From Methylobacterium oryzihabitans (GTDB lineage Bacteria; Pseudomonadota; Alphaproteobacteria; Rhizobiales; Beijerinckiaceae), in assembly GCF_004004555.2 (NCBI RefSeq), contig NZ_SACP01000042.1, forward strand, positions 1 through 36,658: 36,658 bases of DNA, read 5' to 3'. The stretch's first letter is position 1; the number at the start of each line of letters is the position of its first letter. The notes beneath the pieces are model-generated. The model did not search any database. It saw nothing but the letters and a program-made list of their open reading frames with translations, and was not told the DNA's origin. Position numbers and translations under genes: made by a program. Of the stretch, positions 28,477-36,209 are shown in pieces.

Positions 28477-29522
28477 CCGCGCCCGCTCCGCGCCGGATCG
28501 GACGGGCGATCCTGCGGCGCATCCCCCTGGTCGGCGCCCTGGCGGGGATCGGGCTCGCCGTCTGGCTCGTCGCCAGCAACGACGTCGGCGCGGTGGCCGA
28601 CGCCTTCGGGCGGGTCGGCCTCGCGGGTATCGGCGCGGTGGTCCTGGTGCGGCTCGCGATCCTGGTGCTGTGCGGCCTCGCCTGGGCCCGGGTGCTGGCC
28701 GGGCTCACCGGCGTGACCATCGGGCCGTTCCTGCTGCTGCGCTTCGTGCGCGAGGGCATCAACGTGCTGCTGCCGGTGGCCTCGGTCGGCGGCGAGGTGC
28801 TGGGGGCGCGCCTGCTCACCTTCTGGGGCGTCGGCGGCGCCCTGTCGGCGGCCGGCATTCTGGTCGACATGTTCTTCCAGGTCGTCACCGAGGCGGTCTT
28901 CGCCGCCACCGGGGTGCTGCTGCTGGCGCAGCTCGACAACGCCCAGGCGGCAGTGCTGGCGCAGTGGTGCGCCAAGGGCCTCGCGCTGAGCGCGGTGGTG
29001 CTGGCGGCGTTCTTCGCCGTGCAGCGCTTCGGCGGCGCCGGCTTCGTCGAGGCGCGCATCGCCGCGCTCGTCCGCCGTTTCGCCGCCGAGGATCCGGCGA
29101 CCGCGCCGGACGGGACCCGCGGCGGCGTGCAGGCGGCCCTCGACGCCGCCTGGGACCGCCGCCGCTGGCGCCCGCTGGCGGACGGGTTCCTGCTCCACCT
29201 CGCGGCGTGGTTCCTCGGCGCCGCCGAGATCTGGATCGCCCTGCGCTGCCTCGGCTTCGAGAGCGTCGGCTTCGCCGAGGCGGTGGTGCTCGAATCGCTC
29301 AGTCAGGCGATCAAGTCGGCGGCCTTCCCGGTGCCGAGCGGCCTCGGGGTGCAGGAGGGCGGCTTCGTCCTGCTCGGCAGCCTGTTCGGCATCGACGCCC
29401 ACGCCGCCCTGGCGCTGTCGCTGGTCAAGCGCGTCCCCGACGTGGTGCTCGGCCTGCCGGCGCTGCTACTCTGGCAGGCGATCGAGGCCCGCCGCGGGCT
29501 CGTGGCGCGGCAGCAGGGCTGA
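28473..29522 (+). CDS. HpnL-like membrane protein (lysylphosphatidylglycerol synthase transmembrane family)
   Basis: A 349-residue protein with seven to eight hydrophobic segments, of the UPF0104/LPG-synthase transmembrane superfamily and most like the hopanoid-associated HpnL group. Hallmarks are FVREGINVLLPVASVGGEVL, ESLSQAIKSAAFPVPSGLGVQEGG and LSLVKRVPDVVLGLPAL. HpnL-type proteins are linked to transport or placement of hopanoids in the outer membrane. The GTG start at 28473 overlaps the stop of the ferredoxin-like gene. Its last 57 bases overlap the convergent heme oxygenase gene. Confidence 0.85.
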   Translation: MTAPAPRRIGRAILRRIPLVGALAGIGLAVWLVASNDVGAVADAFGRVGLAGIGAVVLVRLAILVLCGLAWARVLAGLTGVTIGPFLLLRFVREGINVLLPVASVGGEVLGARLLTFWGVGGALSAAGILVDMFFQVVTEAVFAATGVLLLAQLDNAQAAVLAQWCAKGLALSAVVLAAFFAVQRFGGAGFVEARIAALVRRFAAEDPATAPDGTRGGVQAALDAAWDRRRWRPLADGFLLHLAAWFLGAAEIWIALRCLGFESVGFAEAVVLESLSQAIKSAAFPVPSGLGVQEGGFVLLGSLFGIDAHAALALSLVKRVPDVVLGLPALLLWQAIEARRGLVARQQG

Positions 29523-30098
29523 CGCCGCCGGATCCCCGCACAGCCACGCGCCGAGATCGGCGAAGGTCCGGTTGGCGCCCTCGACGATCGCGGCGGCGCA
29601 GTCCGGATCGGCCGTCGCGGCCTCGTCGAGGCGGCGGCGGAAGCCGGCCCACATCGCCCCGACCTCCCGGCCGTAGCTGCGGTGGTAGCGGCTGCCGGCC
29701 TCGCCGAGGCCGAGATGGCGCTCGACGTGGCGGGCGATGAGCTGGCCGCCGAGGGTCGAGCCCTCGGTGACGTAGAGCGCGCCGAGCGCCTCCGGGCGGG
29801 TCGCCGGCAGGCGCAGCCGGCGCGGCCGGGGCAGGGCCGCGACGGCGGCGGGGGAGAGGCCGTGGAACCCGAGATCCTGCGCGAGGAGCCCGAGCTTGCG
29901 CCGCGGCGCGTGCAGGGCGTCGTCGGCGAGCGCCGCCGCCACCGCCGGCTCGAACACCGCGTGGAAGCCGTAGAAGCGCTCGAGCAGGGTGCGGTAGCCG
30001 GCCCGCGTGGCGACGCGGCGCTCCCAGTCGAGGTCGCGCTCGATCGCCTCGTGCGCCGCCCTCGTCTCCGCCCGCAGGCGCGCCAGGATGGCGCTCAC
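29466..30098 (-). CDS. Biliverdin-producing heme oxygenase (BphO-like)
   Basis: A 210-residue heme oxygenase. The heme-ligand His is His16 in LRAETRAAHEAIERDL, and the distal-helix motif YVTEGSTLGGQLIARHV is characteristic. It opens heme to biliverdin IX-alpha with O2 and electrons. The GTG start at 30098 overlaps the stop of the upstream photoreceptor kinase by 4 bp, so the two are translationally coupled and the product supplies the bilin for that photoreceptor. The 3' end runs 57 bp into the convergent HpnL-like gene; the final residues (PRHEPAAGLDRLPE) may be a late extension. Confidence 0.93.
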   Translation of the reverse strand: MSAILARLRAETRAAHEAIERDLDWERRVATRAGYRTLLERFYGFHAVFEPAVAAALADDALHAPRRKLGLLAQDLGFHGLSPAAVAALPRPRRLRLPATRPEALGALYVTEGSTLGGQLIARHVERHLGLGEAGSRYHRSYGREVGAMWAGFRRRLDEAATADPDCAAAIVEGANRTFADLGAWLCGDPAASALLPRHEPAAGLDRLPE

Positions 30099-32689
30099 GC
30101 GGTGACCGTGAAGCAGGCGCCGGGTCTATTCTCGACCTCGATCCGAGCGTTGATCTGGTCGAGCATGGCGCGGATCAGCTTCATGCCGAGGCCGGTGCCC
30201 TGCGCCCGGTCGGCGGCCCAGTCGCCATGGATGCCCTTGCCCTGGTCGCAGACCGACAGCCTGACACCGCCGGCCGCGTCGCCCGCCACGCTGATCGCGA
30301 CCCGGCCGCCGGCCTCGCCGTAGGCGTACTTGAAGGCGTTGGTCACGAGTTCGGTGGCGATGAGCGAGAGCGCCACAGCCTTGCGGTAGGGCACCATCAG
30401 GCCGCGCTCGGCGTCGAGGTCGAGTTCGTGCCCGCTGCCGGCCATCCCGGCGAGGTCGGTGCACAGCGTCTCGATGGTCTGGCCGAGATCGACCTCCTCG
30501 ACGCTCTCGGCCTGGTACAGGCTGTCGTGCACCCGGGCGACGCTCATCACCCGGGCGGCGGTCTCGGCGAAGGCCTGGCGCGCCTCGGGGTCGCTCACCT
30601 GCCGCTTCTGCATCTGCAGGAAGGCCGAGACGATCTGGAGCGAGTTCTTGACCCGGTGGTCGATCTCCCGGGTGAGCAGGTCCTTCTGGGCGAGCAGGCG
30701 CTCCTTGTCGGCGAGCAGCCCGGTCAGCTCGCCGATCTTGCGGCGCTGGCGCAGGACCACGCCTTCGACCGCCTGGGCCAGGGCCTCGGCGATGCCGACC
30801 TGCCAGTCGGCGAACGGGTCGGACGAGCCGCGCCGCTCCTCGACCCAGCGCTCGAACGAGCGCCGCGGCAGCACGGCGGCGAGACCGCCGGCGCCGGCGA
30901 GAACCGGCTTGCGCGGGTCGCCGCCCCAGGTGACCGTGCTCGGCACCTCGGGCCGGAACCACAGCAGCAGGTGGTCGCGGCTCGGATCGACGAAGGCGGC
31001 GAGCACGCCGCTGGCGATGTCGCGATGGACCGCGCTCGGCCGATGCGCGAGGGTGAACTCGCTCGACACGTAGCTCGACCGCTCGGGCGGCAGGGTGGCG
31101 CGCAGCCACGCGGCGATCGCCAGGATCGCCTCCGGCGGCGGCGTGCGGCCGAGCACGCTCACCGCCCCGTCCGCCACCGTCGCGGCGCCGGTGGCGTCGA
31201 ACAGGGCGAGCAGCGTCGTGTCGCCGCCGGTCAGCGCGCCGACGATGTCGTCGGAGCGGGCGAGTTCGCGCACCAGCCGGCTCTCGATGGCGAGGTGCTC
31301 CTGCTGCTGGCGCCACAGGCGGCGGCTCTCCAGCTCCTGCACCCGCATCGCGAAGGCGTCGGTCAGCACGGTCACGGCCGCCCGGGTCCCCGGCGCGACG
31401 TAGTGCGGCTTGCGGTGGTGGCCGATCATCAGGCCCCACAGCCGGCCCTCGACCAGGATCGAGATCGACATCGAGCCGTTGACGCCGAGGTTGCGCTGGT
31501 ATTCGAGGTGGACCGGCGACAGGCTGCGCGCCTGGGCGAAGGTGAGGTCGACGGGGTCGTTCGAGGTTCCGGGGGCCGCGACCAGCGGCACCGGCACGGA
31601 ATCGCGGTCGACCACGAACCGGCTCTTGGCGCGGGTGTAGAGCGCGCGGGCCTGGGCCGGGATGTCGGAGGCCGGGAAGTGCAGGCCGAGCAGCGAGCGG
31701 TCCCAGCCCGGGTCCTTGTCCTCGGCGATCGCGGCGCCGTTCCAGTCGGGATCGAAGCGGTAGACCAGCACCCGGTCGAAGCCGGTGAGGCGGCGGATCT
31801 CGCCGGCGGCGGCCCGCGCCGTGGTGTCGAGGTCGTCGGCGGCGCGCAGGCGTGCGACGGCGATCTCGGTGTCGAGCTGGCTCGCCGAGCGGAAATCCTC
31901 CGGGTGGTCGGAGGCGAGTTCGAGCTCGACGACGATCTGGTCGCCGCTGCGGTGGGCCACCGCCACGTAGGGGCGGCCCTGCGCGTCGGGCAGGCGCAGA
32001 TGCGCACGCAACTGCCGTCCGGAATCGAGCGTCCCGGCCGCGACCGCCCGGCGGATCTCGCCCATGAACGAGGCCGGCAGCACGCCGTCGAGCGGCCGGC
32101 CGAGGGGGCTCTCAGGGACGATCTCGCCGACATTGGCGCTGCACACGGTGACGGCGAGGTCGTCGATCCCGCCCGCCACCAGGACCGCGTGCGGCTGGAT
32201 CGAACCCGGAACGTGGATCGGCTCGCGCTCGCACAGGCTCGGATCGACCGGCTCGGCCCGGGCCCGCTGCCCGACCGCCTCCAGGATCGCGCTGCGGCGC
32301 GGCTCGACCACCGGGGTCTCGATCGGCTCGGACACGATCCAGTAGCGGTCGGCGATGCCCGAGCGGCACAGGGTGACCCGCATCCGCATCGGCTGCGGGT
32401 CGAACCCGTAGACGAAGGTGAAGGTCTCATCGAGGGCGCCGCGGCGCACCCCGTCGCGGAACCGGCCGTAGAAATGCGGCAGCCGGGTGCAGGGCGCCAC
32501 GTCGCGGAAGAAGTCGCGGCCGATCACCCGCTCGGGCTTGCGGCCCGAGAACCGGCTCTCGGCCGCGTTGTAGACCAGGATCGTCCCCTCGGCGTCGACC
32601 TGGATCACGCCCTGGTCGAGGCCGTCGATCTGTTCGGGCGTCAGCGCATCGAGCCGACCGGCCAGCGCAGTCTGTGACGAATCGGACAT
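30095..32689 (-). CDS. PYP-bacteriophytochrome hybrid photoreceptor histidine kinase
   Basis: An 864-residue cytoplasmic light sensor. Residues 1-122 are a photoactive yellow protein domain: Tyr40, Glu44, Ser48 and Arg50 align with the PYP pocket residues Tyr42, Glu46, Thr50 and Arg52, and Cys67 in DVAPCTRLPHFYG aligns with Cys69, which holds p-coumaric acid. A phytochrome core follows: PAS with bilin-binding Cys153 (DPSLCEREPIHVPGSIQPH), GAF with PASDIP (Asp342), SPVHLEY (His394) and HHR (His424/425), and PHY with the tongue motif PRRSFE (608-613). The kinase is of the HisKA_2 type (REIDHRVKNSLQ, His678; ELVTNAFKYAYG; DQGKGI; GTGLGM). This matches the Ppr architecture of Rhodocista/Rhodospirillum centenum. 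The ATG at 32689 is preferred over the TTG one codon upstream. It is coupled to the heme oxygenase; no response regulator is nearby. Confidence 0.94.
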   Translation of the reverse strand: MSDSSQTALAGRLDALTPEQIDGLDQGVIQVDAEGTILVYNAAESRFSGRKPERVIGRDFFRDVAPCTRLPHFYGRFRDGVRRGALDETFTFVYGFDPQPMRMRVTLCRSGIADRYWIVSEPIETPVVEPRRSAILEAVGQRARAEPVDPSLCEREPIHVPGSIQPHAVLVAGGIDDLAVTVCSANVGEIVPESPLGRPLDGVLPASFMGEIRRAVAAGTLDSGRQLRAHLRLPDAQGRPYVAVAHRSGDQIVVELELASDHPEDFRSASQLDTEIAVARLRAADDLDTTARAAAGEIRRLTGFDRVLVYRFDPDWNGAAIAEDKDPGWDRSLLGLHFPASDIPAQARALYTRAKSRFVVDRDSVPVPLVAAPGTSNDPVDLTFAQARSLSPVHLEYQRNLGVNGSMSISILVEGRLWGLMIGHHRKPHYVAPGTRAAVTVLTDAFAMRVQELESRRLWRQQQEHLAIESRLVRELARSDDIVGALTGGDTTLLALFDATGAATVADGAVSVLGRTPPPEAILAIAAWLRATLPPERSSYVSSEFTLAHRPSAVHRDIASGVLAAFVDPSRDHLLLWFRPEVPSTVTWGGDPRKPVLAGAGGLAAVLPRRSFERWVEERRGSSDPFADWQVGIAEALAQAVEGVVLRQRRKIGELTGLLADKERLLAQKDLLTREIDHRVKNSLQIVSAFLQMQKRQVSDPEARQAFAETAARVMSVARVHDSLYQAESVEEVDLGQTIETLCTDLAGMAGSGHELDLDAERGLMVPYRKAVALSLIATELVTNAFKYAYGEAGGRVAISVAGDAAGGVRLSVCDQGKGIHGDWAADRAQGTGLGMKLIRAMLDQINARIEVENRPGACFTVTA

Positions 32690-32797
32690 CAAGCGCCGGC
32701 GGCTCGGACCATGGGGAGTTGGACACGCGGGAATTGCGTCTTTCTCCCATATCGGGTCGCATCGCGGAACGAAACAGCGTGCGTGAGACTGCCGCCC

Positions 32798-34204
32798 TCA
32801 CCGCGAAGGGGATGCAGCCCTTCGCCGCGCCACCGCCTCGGCGATCTCCTTGAGCGCCGATTGCAGGCCCTCCTCGACGGTCGGGTGGTAGAACGGCCGG
32901 TCGAGCATCCGCCCGGCGGTCCAGCCCTCCTGGACCGCGATCGCCAGGAGATGGGACAGGTGCTCGGCCTCCGGCCCGACCATCGCGCCGCCGACGAGGC
33001 GGCCGTCGGCCGGATCGGCGTAGAGCCGGATCGCCCCGGCGTTGCGCCCCATCACCCGGGCCCGGCCCTGGTCGGCGAGGGAGACCGACCCGACGATCCG
33101 GTCCCGGTCCCCGTCGAATGCCTCGCCGACGACCGCGATCTCCGGGTCGGTGTAGACGAGGGAGAAGGCCGGCCAGGGCGGCGGCGCCTCGACCTGAGGG
33201 TAGCGCGCGGCGTTGCCGCCGGCGATGGTGCCCTGCCGGCTCGCCTCGTGCAGCACCGGCCGTTCGTGATTCACGTCGCCGGCGAGGAAGATCGGGCTTG
33301 CGCCGCATTGCAGGGTGCGCGGGTTGAAGTCCGGCAGGCCGTGCTCGTCGAGGTCGAGCCCGGTCCGGGCGAGGTCGAGCGGCTCCAGGTTCGGCGGCCG
33401 GCCGGCGGCGGCGAGGACCCGGGCGAAGGACCCGGAACCGGTGGTTCCGTCGCCGCCGCGCCAGTGCAGGCGGAGTCCGTCGCCGTCTGGCTCCGCCCCC
33501 GTCACCTCGGCACCGAGATGCAGGGCGAAGTCCCGGCCGATCAGGGACGCGGCCTCGGCGGCGATCTCCGGGTCGCTCAGGCCGGCGACCGCGGAGGAGG
33601 GGTCGAACAGCGTCACCCGCACGCCGAGCCGGCTCATCGCCTGGGCGAGTTCGAGGCCGACGGCGCCGGCGCCGAGCACCGCGAGGGAGTCGGGCAGGTC
33701 CGCGATCTCGAACACCGTGTCGGTGGTCAGCACCCGGTCGGCGACCGGCCGCAGCGGCGGCGGCACGCTCGGGCTCGACCCGGCCGCCACCACGACGGCG
33801 CGGGCGCTGATCCGGGTGTGGTCGTCGACGAGGAGCGTGGTCGCGTCTGCGAACCGCGCGGTGCCGGCGATGCGCTCCCGCGCTGGAATGGCCTCGACGC
33901 CCTCCAGCACCGCGGCGACGAAGCGGTCGCGCTCGCGGCGCACCCGGCGCATCACCGCCGCCCCGTCGACGCGGATGCCCGCGACCTCGACCCCGAACAG
34001 GCCGGCCTCGCCGGCCTCGTGGGCCGCGCGGGCGGCGGCGATGAGCAGCTTCGAGGGCATGCAGCCGACCCGGGCGCAGGTCGTGCCGCCCGGTCCGCGC
34101 TCGATCAGGACCGTGGAGGCTCCCGCCCGGTTCGCGGCGGCGCGCGCGGCGAGACCCGCGGTCCCGGCCCCGATCACCGCCACGTCGCAACTGATGTCCT
34201 GCAT
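32798..34204 (-). CDS. Dihydrolipoyl dehydrogenase-like pyridine nucleotide-disulfide oxidoreductase
   Basis: A 468-residue flavoprotein of class I. FAD motif GAGTAGLAA (12-20), redox-active disulfide Cys43/Cys48 in GGTTCARVGCMPSK, NAD(P)-binding GAGAVGLELAQ, the second FAD motif IFLAGDVN, and the C-terminal catalytic His-Glu pair in YHPTVEEGL are all present. It resembles lipoamide dehydrogenase and mercuric or soluble transhydrogenase-type enzymes. It is not next to genes for a 2-oxoacid dehydrogenase complex, and its N-terminal metal or thiol domains are absent, so the substrate disulfide is unknown. It ends 105 bp before the photoreceptor start on the same strand; a shared transcript is possible but not shown. 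Confidence 0.9.
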   Translation of the reverse strand: MQDISCDVAVIGAGTAGLAARAAANRAGASTVLIERGPGGTTCARVGCMPSKLLIAAARAAHEAGEAGLFGVEVAGIRVDGAAVMRRVRRERDRFVAAVLEGVEAIPARERIAGTARFADATTLLVDDHTRISARAVVVAAGSSPSVPPPLRPVADRVLTTDTVFEIADLPDSLAVLGAGAVGLELAQAMSRLGVRVTLFDPSSAVAGLSDPEIAAEAASLIGRDFALHLGAEVTGAEPDGDGLRLHWRGGDGTTGSGSFARVLAAAGRPPNLEPLDLARTGLDLDEHGLPDFNPRTLQCGASPIFLAGDVNHERPVLHEASRQGTIAGGNAARYPQVEAPPPWPAFSLVYTDPEIAVVGEAFDGDRDRIVGSVSLADQGRARVMGRNAGAIRLYADPADGRLVGGAMVGPEAEHLSHLLAIAVQEGWTAGRMLDRPFYHPTVEEGLQSALKEIAEAVARRRAASPSR

Positions 34205-34249
34205 GGGTGGGTTTCCTGGGAAGGGGAGGGGATCAGCGCCGCGCTGCCC

Positions 34250-35053
34250 TCACACCGACATCGTGAACACCGCCCCGCCATCGACCCGGAGGTTCGCGCC
34301 GGTGATGAAGCTCGCCTGGGCCGAGCACAGGAACGCGATCGCGGCCGCGACCTCCTCGGGCTCGCCGCGGCGGTGGGCGACGATGCCCGGGCGCTTCTCG
34401 TCGAGGAAGCTCGTCAGCGCCTCGTCGAAGTCGGTGCCGCGCTCCTTGGCCCGCTTCTCCATCATCGCGTCGGTCATCGGCGTCGCGATGAAGGCCGGCG
34501 AGACCGCGTTCACCAGCACGCCGTCGGGGCCGTAGGCCTTGGACAGGCCCTTCGACAGGTTGATGAGGCCGGCCTTGGCGGCGCAGTAGGGCAGTTCCTC
34601 GACGTAGGGCTGGACCGCGTCCTCGGAGCCGATCAGCACGATCCGGCCCCAGCCCGCCGACCGCATCCCGGGCAGGAAGGCGCGGCAGACCCGCACCGCC
34701 GCCATCAGGTCGGCCTCGATCGCCTCCATCCACTGCGCGTCGGTGATGGTGAGGAAGTCGCCGGTCGGGCCGGTGATGCCGGCGGCGTTGACGAGGATGT
34801 GCGCCGGGCCGTAGGCGGCCTCGGTGCGGTCGCGCAGGGCCTCGACCGCGTCGAGGCGGGTGAGGTCGGCCGCGACGGCGGTGACCTCGCCGAGGCTGCG
34901 CAGCTCGGCCGCGGCCGCCTCCACCGCGTCGGCGTCGACGTCCGACAGGACGACCTTCGCGCCCTCCTGCAGCAGGAGGGAGGCGGTGCAGCGACCGATG
35001 CCGGAATCGCCGCCGGTGACGACGGCGACCCGTCCCTTGATGCCAAGATCCAC
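34250..35053 (-). CDS. Short-chain dehydrogenase/reductase (SDR)
   Basis: A 267-residue classical SDR. Cofactor motif TGGDSGIG (13-20), NAAG at 89-92, and the catalytic Ser143, Tyr156 and Lys160 (LIGSED; YCAAK) are intact. An Asp ends the second strand (LSDVD), suggesting NAD(H) preference. The GTG at 35053 is chosen because GGAG lies seven bases upstream and the product begins at the usual SDR position; an in-frame ATG at 35128 would add 25 residues of Arg/Pro-rich sequence and run through a palindrome. The gene lies 45 bp upstream of the dehydrogenase-like gene on the same strand. Confidence 0.9.
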   Translation of the reverse strand: MDLGIKGRVAVVTGGDSGIGRCTASLLLQEGAKVVLSDVDADAVEAAAAELRSLGEVTAVAADLTRLDAVEALRDRTEAAYGPAHILVNAAGITGPTGDFLTITDAQWMEAIEADLMAAVRVCRAFLPGMRSAGWGRIVLIGSEDAVQPYVEELPYCAAKAGLINLSKGLSKAYGPDGVLVNAVSPAFIATPMTDAMMEKRAKERGTDFDEALTSFLDEKRPGIVAHRRGEPEEVAAAIAFLCSAQASFITGANLRVDGGAVFTMSV

Positions 35054-35092
35054 GCCCGGACTCCGTTCTCGGGCCGGCCTCGCGCACGGCCC

Positions 35093-35121
35093 CGATTCTG
35101 TTCGGCGGGCCAACAGAATCG
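35093..35121. promoter_or_regulatory. Perfect AT-rich palindrome upstream of the SDR gene
   Basis: CGATTCTGTT (35093-35102) and AACAGAATCG (35112-35121) are perfect 10-bp arms around a nine-base spacer, 40 bp before the SDR GTG. The arm-to-arm distance of 19 bp is about two helical turns, as in dimeric repressor operators. It also lies about 95 bp beyond the gmk stop and could end that transcript, but no T-run follows. Confidence 0.55.
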
Positions 35122-35216
35122 TGGGCACTTCGTTCCGCAGGGTCGCCGGCGGCCCGGCGCCTCGGGGGAAAACGTCGCAGGTGAGGTCCCTGGGGCAGGC
35201 GCCGGAGGCCGCTGGG

Positions 35217-35897
35217 TCAGCCGGAAGCAGAGGCCGAGAGCAGCCCGCCGACGAAGCCGTCGAGGCCGGTCTGGCGCTCGCGCCGCAGGTGCTCGGCGGT
35301 GAGGATCGCCTCCAGCGCCTTGAACGAGCGGTCGAGGTCGTCGTTGACCAGCACGTAGTCGTATTCCGACCAGCGCTCGATCTCGGTGCGGGCGTTGCGC
35401 AGGCGCTTCTCGATCGTCTCGGGCGAGTCCTCGGCCCGGCGCTCCAGCCGGCGGCGCAGTTCGGCCATGCTCGGCGGCAGGATGAAGATCGTCACCACGT
35501 CGTCGCGCAGCTTCGAGCGGACCTGCCGGGTGCCCTGGTAGTCGATGTCGAAGATCATGTCGCGGCCGGCGGCCAGCGCCTTCTCCACCGGCCGGCGCGG
35601 CGTGCCGTAGAAGTTGCCGTGGACCTCGGCCCATTCGAGCAGGTCGTCGCGCTGGCGCAGGTCCTCGAACGCCTCGCGCTCGATGAAACGGTAGTGCTGG
35701 CCGTCGATCTCGGAGGCGCGCCGGGCCCGGGTGGTGACCGAGACCGACAGGGCGAGCTGCCATTCCGGCCGCTGGGCGAGGGCGCGGGTCAGGGTCGTCT
35801 TGCCGGCCCCGGACGGCGAGGACAGGATCAGCACCAGGCCGCGGCGGGCGACCGGCGAGGTCAACAGGTCAGGTCCGGCACCGGTGGCCATCGGCAT
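35217..35897 (-). CDS. gmk: Guanylate kinase
   Basis: A 226-residue nucleotide kinase that converts GMP to GDP with ATP. The P-loop SPSGAGKTT lies at residues 27-35 and the GMP-binding segment VTTRARRASEIDGQHYRFI follows, with the lid arginines in the ARTEIERW region. The ORF has two possible starts: the ATG at 35897 and another at 35891; GGAGAGAGG is better spaced for the second. It is downstream of yicC on the same strand, the usual alphaproteobacterial order. Confidence 0.96.
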   Translation of the reverse strand: MPMATGAGPDLLTSPVARRGLVLILSSPSGAGKTTLTRALAQRPEWQLALSVSVTTRARRASEIDGQHYRFIEREAFEDLRQRDDLLEWAEVHGNFYGTPRRPVEKALAAGRDMIFDIDYQGTRQVRSKLRDDVVTIFILPPSMAELRRRLERRAEDSPETIEKRLRNARTEIERWSEYDYVLVNDDLDRSFKALEAILTAEHLRRERQTGLDGFVGGLLSASASG

Positions 35898-36209
35898 CCT
35901 CTCTCCGCCCGCCGGCCATCGCGCCGGCGCGCCGCCGCACGGCGCGGCACCCGCTCCACTACCCGCTCGGCGCCGGTCCGGCTACTCCAGGGCCATCGGG
36001 TGATCCCGATTGCCCTGGGTTTCCTACTTGGCCTCGTGCGCCGGCAGTCACGCGCGACACGTCGTGTCGCCGTGACTTTGGCTTTCGCTCCGCTCTGCGT
36101 CCGAGAAGACATTCGTCCTCCCGGACCCGCTGCGCGGGGCGCTCTTCGGGCGCAGAGCGCACCGCGCCCGCGGGATCGACAATCGGGTTTCACCCGAGTG
36201 CCCTGCCGG
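35898..36209. other. Intergenic region with hairpins between yicC and gmk
   Basis: This 312-bp gap holds three inverted repeats. The first is AGGGCCATCGGG-TGAT-CCCGATTGCCCT at 35989-36016 (one mismatch). The second is the long two-part hairpin at 36046-36077. The third is GCGCTCT/AGAGCGC at 36139-36160. No coding sequence is supported. Such a long, structured gap is unusual here, as yicC and gmk are often closely spaced. Confidence 0.6.
36046..36077. terminator. Strong two-part hairpin between yicC and gmk
   Basis: AGTCACG pairs with CGTGACT on the outside, and GCGACAC pairs with GTGTCGC on the inside around a GTC loop, with one unpaired base. All 14 pairs are perfect. There is no T-run on the minus strand, so a Rho-independent terminator is not certain; it may instead be a repeat element or affect read-through from yicC to gmk. 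Confidence 0.45.

Noticed and set aside
27552..29402. Long minus-strand frame covering the ferredoxin-like and HpnL-like genes
   Set aside because: Only its last 107 codons, from the ATG pair at 27875, look real (signal peptide and His-rich tail). The rest is antisense to recognisable proteins.
30227..32677. 816-codon plus-strand frame opposite the photoreceptor kinase
   Set aside because: The minus strand holds the PYP, phytochrome and kinase motifs in order; the plus-strand product has no recognisable domain and biased composition.
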